Positions 35,403-42,656 of a DNA stretch of 64,000 nucleotides are shown in pieces. Numbering within the stretch: position 1 is the stretch's first letter; every line of letters begins with the position of its first letter. Source of the DNA: Antedon bifida (taxonomy: Eukaryota > Echinodermata > Crinoidea > Comatulida > Antedonidae). The position numbers were made by a program, and so were the translations under genes. The DNA lies in the NCBI GenBank assembly GCA_963402885.1, contig OY727099.1:10218001-10282000 (forward strand). Reading direction: 5' to 3'. The notes below the pieces were generated by a model. It did not search any database. It was not told the DNA's origin and worked only from the letters and a program-made list of their open reading frames with translations.

Positions 35403-36437
35403 ATGGAGGGACGTTTTGTTACATTGTTGGGCTTTGTTGGTGTTTTAATGTTTCTTGTGGTTAATGCAGTTGAAAAGGACTTGGGATTTAGTGCAAAAAC
35501 TGGTTCTATAGTTCTTAGTGAGGGTTCAACAGGTCAACTAAAATGCTCAGTATCAAACATGACAAAATATACAATCTCATGGTATAGAGAAACAAGAAAT
35601 GGTGACAGAACCATCATTTACAGAGATGGAATGTTGATACTGAACAACTTGGGAAGAGAACAAGAAGCATACAGCAACCATAGTATACATGATGTTCAAA
35701 TAAGACAAGTACGTGGACGAGATCTTGGTTATTTACTTAATGGTAATAATTACACTTGTGAAGTAAGTCTAAAGTCTACAGGTGAGATAGTACGAATATC
35801 ATCTGGTGTTATTGTACTTGCTCGATATACCCCATCATTGATTTACCCAATTTGTGAGTCAAGTGACTTTTTAACAGATTTCATTGGTTCAAATATTACG
35901 ATGTCTTGCTATTCTGAACCTGGTAATCCACAAATCTTCCGATTTGAAAGTGTGAAGCTACAGTGGTTAAAAAATAACAAAACAATTCAAGATGTTGTGC
36001 AGGAAGATACAACTACGTTCACTTACTTAAATTACACGTTTACACTAACAGTTGATGATTTAAATAGTACATTTATGTGTAATAATGGTATTAACAGTTG
36101 TAAATTGACAAGCACACAGAAAAGCACGATCTCACCTAAACAACCTCAGCTTACAGATTCACCGTCTGGCTTAGACTTAGCAATTATCATTATAGTTAGC
36201 ATTGGAAATGTTGTATTCTCGGTAGTTTGCCTGTTTGTTGGTCTTTACTTTTGCAAAAGGAGAAACATCAAGAAAGATGCAATGATAGCTTCTGGACAAC
36301 AGCAAATACAGCTGCAGAGTTTTGATCAAATTGGACGTTATGCAGTCACGCATGAAATCGTATCGCAAACACATCATTATGAAGACCATATTGAACCAGT
36401 GTATGACAATGTTGACTATGGAGCCAACACTTCTTGA
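35403..36437 (+). CDS. two-Ig type I receptor, intact, variant tail
   Basis: Open frame of 344 codons and the most divergent intact member. The signal peptide is longer (LLGFVGVLMFLVVNAVEKD). Ig 1 has the usual QLKCSVSN, ISWYRET and NYTCEV. Ig 2 has TMSCYSEPG followed by an unusual NPQIFRFES loop, then LQWLKNNK and FMCNNG. The helix is LAIIIIVSIGNVVFSVVCL. The tail differs: GRYAVTHEI, HHYEDHI, EPVYDNVDYGANTS. YDNV fits the pYxN pattern that Grb2-type SH2 domains bind; whether it does so here is inference. The tails of both pseudogenes (EPVYDN) are of this type, so two tail classes existed before the array broke up. A 96-base in-phase GT-AG segment spans 35782-35877. Confidence 0.85.
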   Translation: MEGRFVTLLGFVGVLMFLVVNAVEKDLGFSAKTGSIVLSEGSTGQLKCSVSNMTKYTISWYRETRNGDRTIIYRDGMLILNNLGREQEAYSNHSIHDVQIRQVRGRDLGYLLNGNNYTCEVSLKSTGEIVRISSGVIVLARYTPSLIYPICESSDFLTDFIGSNITMSCYSEPGNPQIFRFESVKLQWLKNNKTIQDVVQEDTTTFTYLNYTFTLTVDDLNSTFMCNNGINSCKLTSTQKSTISPKQPQLTDSPSGLDLAIIIIVSIGNVVFSVVCLFVGLYFCKRRNIKKDAMIASGQQQIQLQSFDQIGRYAVTHEIVSQTHHYEDHIEPVYDNVDYGANTS

Positions 36438-36866
36438 TGTACTGATGATAACAACTTCATGACTTCATTAATATAAACATTTTGTAAATAAACATAAATG
36501 TATGACCATGTTGATTAACACTTGTTGATGTAGTAACAACGAATGATCACAACTTCAATATAAACCGTGTGTAACAAAGACTAATACAAATAAATAAACA
36601 TTATATCTTTGAAATAAATATTTAGTCATTTATACGCTAATTATAACTATACAAGGTACGATAAATTGTAAATGTAAAAATTAGGCGTATTGACTGCTGC
36701 TGACTCTTTTGAAGCTACCTAAAGTTATCTATTTTCACATAAAGGAAGTATAAATTAAAATGAATATTTGTACATTGCATTGCTGTTACTTATACTGTTG
36801 TTTGTTGGTAAAATAATAAAACGAACTAGAAATCAATGAATAGGTTGTTTATTTAGGTTGTTTTAC

Positions 36867-36899
36867 CATGGAAGAATGAAGTAACTTCACACTTCCATG
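36867..36899. mobile_element. mini-palindrome H1 with exact 7-bp flanking repeat
   Basis: 33 bp: CATGGAAGAATGAAGT, one central base, ACTTCACACTTCCATG (two mismatched positions in the stem). Flanked on both sides by gttttac (36860-36866 and 36900-36906). Confidence 0.7.
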
Positions 36900-37198
36900 G
36901 TTTTACATAAATATTAACAGCGAAATAACAATTCAAAGGGATATAATAGTTAAATTGGCATGTCATTCTAACCCTGCATACCTACTGTGAAAAGTGTAAT
37001 ACAGTACGTCATACGAACGTTTCTTCACAATTGAGCATTATTATTATATTTATATCAATTTTATAAATCCAAAGGCAAATTACTGAAAAAATTACAAGGC
37101 TGTGAGTATCAGTGCGTGGCTGGATCTCAATGGAGATACAAAAAAAAAAGCGAAAGCTAGATCAAAACGATAAAGTAAAACGGCCAGAAAAATTAACA

Positions 37199-37232
37199 GA
37201 GCTTTCGGGCAACGCTAGTCCTTCATCAGTGC
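37199..37232 (-). ncRNA. possible hammerhead ribozyme-like core
   Basis: Read on the minus strand the sequence is ctgatgaaggactagcg, then ttgcccgaaagctc. CUGAUGA followed by a short stem-loop and GAAA is the conserved core of hammerhead ribozymes; such cores occur in repeats of several retroelement classes. The stem II pairing here is imperfect, and I could not place stems I and III with confidence. It may simply be a repeat fragment. Confidence 0.3.
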
Positions 37233-37662
37233 AATATCAATTTTATATATCTTATGTATTTTTATTGTTTTACTTTTATATGTTTGAAGTGTAGCATTGG
37301 AGAGCCAATTCAATAGTGCTTAGCACTCATGGCAATCTTAAGGGTGCTGCACCGTTGTCATATGTATATATATGTTTTTGCCTGAAAATTGAATAAAATA
37401 AAAACAAAATAAGATACTCTTATATACAGTAATTATGATTTGTCCTTTTATTGTCCAACTCTGAACTATGACGTAGTACTTAAATACATTTGAGAATAGG
37501 ACTCGAAACCACACCACTGGCGCCTTTGTATCGCATTGCTGTTACTTTAGGCCTATATAATGTCTGTTGGTAAAATAAACGAAATGAAAATCAAAGAATA
37601 CGTTGTTCATGACCACTGAGCTTGCGCTGATGACTAGGGTTAGATAATATATATGGTTAAAT

Positions 37663-37692
37663 CATGGACCTATACATTTGTATAGGTCCGTG
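37663..37692. mobile_element. mini-palindrome H2 with 7-bp flanking repeat
   Basis: 30 bp: CATGGACCTATACA, two central bases, TGTATAGGTCCGTG. Flanked by gttaaat (37656-37662) and gttagat (37693-37699), one mismatch. Confidence 0.65.
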
Positions 37693-38063
37693 GTTAGATC
37701 AATATTATTCTTTAAAAAATAAAGTAAAATACCCAACCAGCAAGATTCAGATTAACCCCCTGGTTAAGGTATATGTATTTTGAGATATTTATTTTAAGAC
37801 ACGAGAGATGGCATCAATTTAAACAAAACCAAATGTTTTACGATTATCTCATCATGGTTTATTGATATCAAAATAATATATACAACACAAGGATGTTGAG
37901 ACGTACAGAACAACACTTTATAAAGTTGCAACAATAAACTGACTACCATAACATAAATTATTATCTTATGGTCTCTCTGGGAAGCACACATAGATACAAT
38001 AAGATAAGGCATTGACAGGCGAATTAGCCTATTATATAACACACATCCAAGGATGGGTAACAC

Positions 38064-38099
38064 CATAGAGATATTATAGTTCACTATAATATCTCTATG
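38064..38099. mobile_element. mini-palindrome H3 with exact 7-bp flanking repeat
   Basis: 36 bp: a perfect 17-base arm CATAGAGATATTATAGT, centre tc, then its exact reverse complement. Flanked by gtaacac on both sides (38057-38063 and 38100-38106). Confidence 0.8.
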
Positions 38100-38186
38100 G
38101 TAACACTGAAGATACATGGCGCATGTATGGCGCGCCAAACTGTCATTTATTATGCAGTCAAAACTGTAATGTATGTTCACTGGGAT

Positions 38187-38222
38187 CATAGAGATATTAT
38201 AGTTCACTATAATATCTCTATG
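38187..38222. mobile_element. mini-palindrome H4 with exact 7-bp flanking repeat
   Basis: Same 36 bases as H3 at a different target: flanked by ctgggat on both sides (38180-38186 and 38223-38229). Identical element with a different flanking repeat is the sign of an independent insertion. Confidence 0.8.
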
Positions 38223-38241
38223 CTGGGATACACAGATAGAC

Positions 38242-38279
38242 CATAAAGATATTATAATATATACTATAATATCTCTATG
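38242..38279. mobile_element. mini-palindrome H5 with exact 7-bp flanking repeat
   Basis: 38 bp variant of H3: CATAAAGATATTATA ... TATAATATCTCTATG with a longer AT centre. Flanked by gatagac on both sides (38235-38241 and 38280-38286). Confidence 0.78.
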
Positions 38280-38644
38280 GATAGACCCAATGATATGAGG
38301 CATAATTGACTAGGCGAATCAGCTTATTACATAACCAACACACAATAAGAAAAGGATTGGTAATAGAGTGAACATACATTGCCATAGACCTGTACATAAA
38401 CGGGAGAGGTTATGCAGGGTTTATGTAACAAAATACCACAGATAATCACCTAATTTGTGACAGTACTCTGGTTGTGACCAAAATAACAAATTCCTAATAT
38501 ATCATTTGTGCAAGGTTTTTAAATGACCGCAGGAGATCATCTATTTTATATACATCACATACATTATCAGATATATACAATATATTAATTTATACATATA
38601 ATACATGTATGTATAGAAACACAATGAATTCTTTCTGACGATTT

Positions 38645-40610
38645 TTACACAAAGTTTGTATTTGACGATTCATTATCATTATCGTTTTTTTCCTTAATGT
38701 TTTTATTATTGTCTTTAGAATTCTCATTTTCTTCTTCTTCTATTATCTTCGTGTGTTGACTGTGCATGCGTCTACTTATCTCCAACATCTCTCGCAATCC
38801 TTGGTTTTCTATTAACAGACGCGCCATCATTTCTTCCATGGCTGCAGCTGCTTTTTGGTCCAGGTCGTTGTCGGGTGTTACGGGTGAGGTTAACATTCCG
38901 TGAGGTTTCTCCTCACACTGCTGAAAAATAACGGTAACAAGCAATAAATGTTTTTTGTGTCAAAAACGATTTTAACTATGACGATTTGGTGCCAGCCAAA
39001 ATCAAAGACTATTCTAAATCTAAAATCTATAATATAATTTAAAAATTAAGATGAATATGTGGAAAAGGTATGATAAGTAATCAAATAACCTTGCAATACT
39101 GTTACATTTAATGTTTTTTTATATGCATTTTTGTATGTTTACATTTTATGTGTAGTTTTGCTGTGAATTTGTCTACTTTCGATTCGTCATTTTTAATGTT
39201 TCAATCTTTGTAATACATTTTTAGACTTTTGTCTGCTTTTTGTAAATTTTTTATACCTGAATAAATAAGTAAATAAATAAAAAATCCAAAAACAAATAAA
39301 ACAATAATATCACTTTAAAAAATGAAAGGGTTTGGGAAACTTCCATTAAAAGGCCTATGCACTAATTAACTTTGCACCATCACACCATTGACTTTTGATA
39401 TGGATTTCTTCCAAACAATTAGGTTGCCCTACAACCGTACCTCTTACTACTACAGTACCCTAGGATCTGAGCAATTGACTTGACCAAAGAAGATTTCCTT
39501 ACCATATTAGCCATTACCAGCTTGTTGTTAAAATTGTTATCTATAACTACAGTACTCATAAATAATAGTAAGAAAATGAACACCTACCATATTAGTTGAT
39601 AATGCTGCAACTTGTTCTGTTCTATTAGCCATCACAAGCTTGCTAACTTGTTCTCTGTAACTACTCATAATAAGCTCAAGTGCTGATTGGTGTTCGTCTA
39701 ATGCGAGTCGTAGATCTTTGTTCTCTCGTTGAAGTTCACGTATCTGTCGGTTCTCCTGCTGTATTCCCAGGATTAGCGACGATCTGGGCCGGTGCCGCGC
39801 GACTTGGTTCATCTCCTCTACTTCCTCTTGATACTATTCAAAGCACATTTATTTTTAAAAATGTACTCAATTTAGAATAACTTAATTCTTAATAAGCTTA
39901 TTGTATGACTGCATTTTCATGGATGCCAGAAGGGAAGTGCGGGGTGGGTCGACCCAAAACAAGCTGGAGGCGCACGTTAGAGAAGGAAAAAGATGGATTA
40001 GGCTGGAGATCTTGGAATGAAGTTAAAGTTAAACCTGGATACAGAACTGACTGGAGAGACCATCTTGTAGGATAGGTAAGTAAGCTAGCTTATCTAATCA
40101 ATGAATATGGAGAATATGGATAATATGTACACACACAAAAACAATATCATAACCAATACTAATCAAGGTAAATAAATATAATAATGTAAGGTTTCTGGAC
40201 TGAAACATCTGTTAGGAATAAACTGCCAGTTCAAGCTTAAAGGTCCTTTCACACCTGCTCTGGTCCGGCTCCATCTCCATTCAAGGTCGCACGTACAGCA
40301 TTAGCAAATTTTCGTGATTTAAACAAAATAAAACAACACGATTTTGTTTGCTATGCGTGGGAACAGGTACAAGTGTAAAAGACCCTTAAATTATTTCCCT
40401 TTCAGAGGTGTATATTGTGAATTTACAGTTACAATAGACAGACATTAAAGAATGTTAAACTCATTGTTGAAAAACCTGTTTCATGGCATCAATTTTTTTG
40501 TGTAATGTTGTTGTTTGCTCAATCAATGTGTCTGCTGCGTTGTCATGTTCTCTCAACCTCTCCACTAACCGCTTCGCATCATTCAACACTTGTTCTATTG
40601 TAAGACTCAT
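38645..40610 (-). CDS. FGFR1OP2: FGFR1OP2/SIKE-family coiled-coil protein
   Basis: Three coding exons on the minus strand with phase-0 joins: 40610-40476 (45 codons, MSLTIEQVLNDAKRLVERL to DAMKQ), 39833-39588 (82 codons, YQEEVEEMNQVARHRPRSS to STNM) and 38920-38645 (91 codons and stop), 218 residues in all. RHRPRSSLILGIQQENRQI and EHQSALELIMSSYREQ match the vertebrate FGFR1OP2/SIKE1 core closely, and QGLREMLEIS matches its C-terminal coil. These proteins are coiled-coil partners in STRIPAK complexes. The segment of the vertebrate protein between the two coils (MAAVMRKA region) is not seen here, so an exon may be missed or absent. The acidic, Asn-rich C-terminus is not conserved. Splice sites are GT-AG (acceptor atttttcag before exon 3). 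Confidence 0.88.
39920..40075 (+). mobile_element. LINE fragment, 3' end of the reverse transcriptase ORF
   Basis: Within intron 1-2 of the FGFR1OP2-like gene, on the opposite strand, 51 codons plus stop read GVGRPKTSWRRTLEKEK ... GWRSWNEVKVKPGYRTDW .. The GRPKTSWRRT motif followed by Trp-rich DRxxWR-like sequence is typical of the C-terminus of many LINE ORF2 proteins. Nothing of the upstream domains remains; it is a 5'-truncated insert. Confidence 0.65.
40237..40389. mobile_element. TTAA-ended MITE in the first coding intron
   Basis: Ends ttaaaggtcctttcacacctg and caagtgtaaaagacccttaaa are imperfect inverted repeats closing on TTAA-type termini. About 150 bp and non-coding. Confidence 0.5.
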
Positions 40611-41345
40611 TGTGAACTATGTTGTACAGTTTACAGTTTTATTAATTTCTGAAAAGTTAAAAAAGTAACATACTTATTACAATGATATATAAGGCCTAGC
40701 CTGACATAAATACTACTACTTACCATAACTAGGCTAGCTATAGATTAGTAGTAAGCTAACTGTAGAAGTAGGCCTGCCAGCCTACCAACCGAACTAAATA
40801 GGCTAGCTACTACTCTACCTACTACTACTCTAGGCTAGCTAGGCCTCTATCTATATAGTAGGCCTAGGCCAGGCCTTAGTCTATTATTATCATCCAGTAA
40901 AAATTTTAAATGTATTCAGTTCATTCAGATAAATAATTAATTGCAAAAAGTAGTATATTTATGTTCAAAAAGACAAAATGTTATGCATTCCAGTAAATAA
41001 TATACGAATAAATAAATAGTAAGGGTATCTAAATTCCCTAGGCCACTACTTTAAGTTCCTCGTTAAATTAAAATCAAGCAACTGACCGGAACGGTTGAGT
41101 TTCCGTGGCTAACATTTCAAGAATTAAACGTCAAACTGACAACAGTATGAGGCCTAGCATTTGCTTCGAATTCAGTATAAATAATCTAATATTGTAATTG
41201 AAATGTCCAAATAATACTTTCTTCATATTGTATATTCAATGATTTCATGAGAATATTATCAAATTATGCAAAAATGTGTAAGTTATTAAAGAAAACTTAC
41301 CAAAAACAAGAACAATATGGACACACTTTTTCTTCCGGCGTTCGG
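40611..41345 (-). other. 5' untranslated exons of the FGFR1OP2-like gene
   Basis: Minus strand: a likely first exon ends at 41301 with donor ttttg|gtaagttttc. An acceptor aacttttcag ends at 40649, followed by 38 bases of leader to the ATG at 40610. The intron between is rich in aggctagct and taggcctag words. The transcription start is not resolved. Confidence 0.5.
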
Positions 41346-41643
41346 TGAATAATATGCAAATTTAGGTTGACCTCACTTCCGGGTCATCGTTTCTAATCGA
41401 TTATGTTACAGCTAGACAAAAAGTATTTTATATTATTTTTCTAATGCAACATTTCACCAATATCCGCATGAGCTGGCATCCCTAATACTATTTTTAATTC
41501 ATTTAAAACGTTCTATTCATTTGAATTATATTTTGAAATATATTGAGTAGACAACAGTACAGCTTGGTAGCTCTGGTAGATCTTATAGTCGATGCTGCGT
41601 TGTCAGGGTGTGTAAGTATTCCATTAAAAGTTATTGATTTAAT

Positions 41644-41673
41644 CATGGACTAAAGAATATTGTTTGGTCCATG
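41644..41673. mobile_element. mini-palindrome H6 with 7-bp flanking repeat
   Basis: 30 bp: CATGGACTAAAGAAT / ATTGTTTGGTCCATG, two mismatched stem positions. Flanked by atttaat (41637-41643) and atttaag (41674-41680), one mismatch. Confidence 0.6.
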
Positions 41674-42250
41674 ATTTAAGTAAGGCCTCTATTATATACT
41701 GAAACAGGAAAACATGTCTTATGTTGTTTATTGACGTAAACGATGATAATGAATGCAATATAGATGTTTTATGGATTGGATTGGTTTTTTACGTCACAAC
41801 AAGTAGATGCCAATCAATATGAATGCGATTTCATTAATTAATCAATCAATCGATATTAGGCCAATTGAGATAAACATAGTAATGATAACATACACTGATA
41901 TAAAGACACAATACCAAAGATCTATATCTAAATAGCTTATATATGTTATCACGATAACAAATTACATAGTGCCCGCGAACCCTGCATGTCGTCTGTTGAT
42001 AACAGCTTTGGCGCGTAATAAAGTTTGTACATATTTTGAGCCCTAATCGATGACAAAATCTAATCTTAGTTATTGTTACATCAAGAACAGATGTTACAGT
42101 ATGCGCGGTCATCAGACCCGACCCGATTAAAAAAAATCGCCTAATTTGAAAGACCCTCTCATCCTAAACAAACATCGAAGGATTTCGCATTCAGAAAAGC
42201 CACCTGGGAAAGTGATATGGTACCACACTATTTTAATTACACTGTCTTTT

Positions 42251-42383
42251 GTACGGAAGCTTCTAAGTGCCATCCACTTGGCGACTTGTCAAGATAATTT
42301 ATAATGGTCATGTTTATGTCGACTTGATAAGATAAATTATCTTGACAAGTCGCCAAGTGGATGGCACTTAGAAGCTTCCGTAC
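42251..42383. repeat. perfect inverted repeat, 51-bp arms, 31-bp loop
   Basis: The left arm 42251-42301 (gtacggaagcttctaagtg...) and right arm 42333-42383 are exact reverse complements by eye. The spacer contains gtcgacttgataag, a partial echo of the arm. Perfect arms imply recent origin or homogenisation. No clear target repeat and no coding capacity. Confidence 0.75.
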
Positions 42384-42656
42384 TATACGTGTTTTAAAGG
42401 ACGATTCCTATTGGTCGAAAATTCACTTGTGCGCCGGGAACCATAGCAAGCTGGATGTTTTCATACTCGAGCGTTTGTGACATAGCGGGACTTAACACGC
42501 GAGAAGCAGTAGGCCCACAGGAATGTAAACACTGACACTAACGGGCACTGGGTTTGTAGGCGTGGAATATGTGGGACCTCTGAATTAGAATCCAATTCAT
42601 AACCGTGGAATTATTGTATTATACTGATTTAAACAAAGACAAATATCGGAGTTGCT

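Larger units (their letters stand above)
29269..35519 (+). repeat. 6,251-bp tandem duplication, right copy
   Basis: Second copy of 23018-29268. Because the unit ends inside a receptor gene, the right copy keeps the complete gene (35403) while the left keeps only its first codons. Apparent identity over 6 kb, including spacers, means either a very young event, gene conversion, or two haplotypes joined end to end in assembly. Confidence 0.9.
36438..38644. other. spacer between receptor array and FGFR1OP2-like gene, rich in small palindromes
   Basis: No gene seen. Holds mini-palindromes H1-H5 (listed separately) and a possible hammerhead-like core at 37199. A diverged direct repeat of ~80 bases (about 37985-38060 and 38230-38370: aggcgaattagcctattat / aggcgaatcagcttattac) brackets the H3-H5 group. 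A long minus-strand open frame here is caused partly by the palindromes. Confidence 0.55.
41346..42656. other. divergent intergenic region between FGFR1OP2-like and tetraspanin genes
   Basis: No coding region seen. Contains mini-palindrome H6 (41644) and a perfect 51-bp-arm hairpin (42251). The last ~200 bases should include the tetraspanin promoter and leader; no clear TATA box is seen. Confidence 0.45.

Noticed and set aside
37794-38303. A 169-codon open frame on the minus strand
   Set aside because: It runs through the palindromes H3-H5 and has low-complexity repeats (RDIIVNYNIS) created by them; no start context, domain or splice support.
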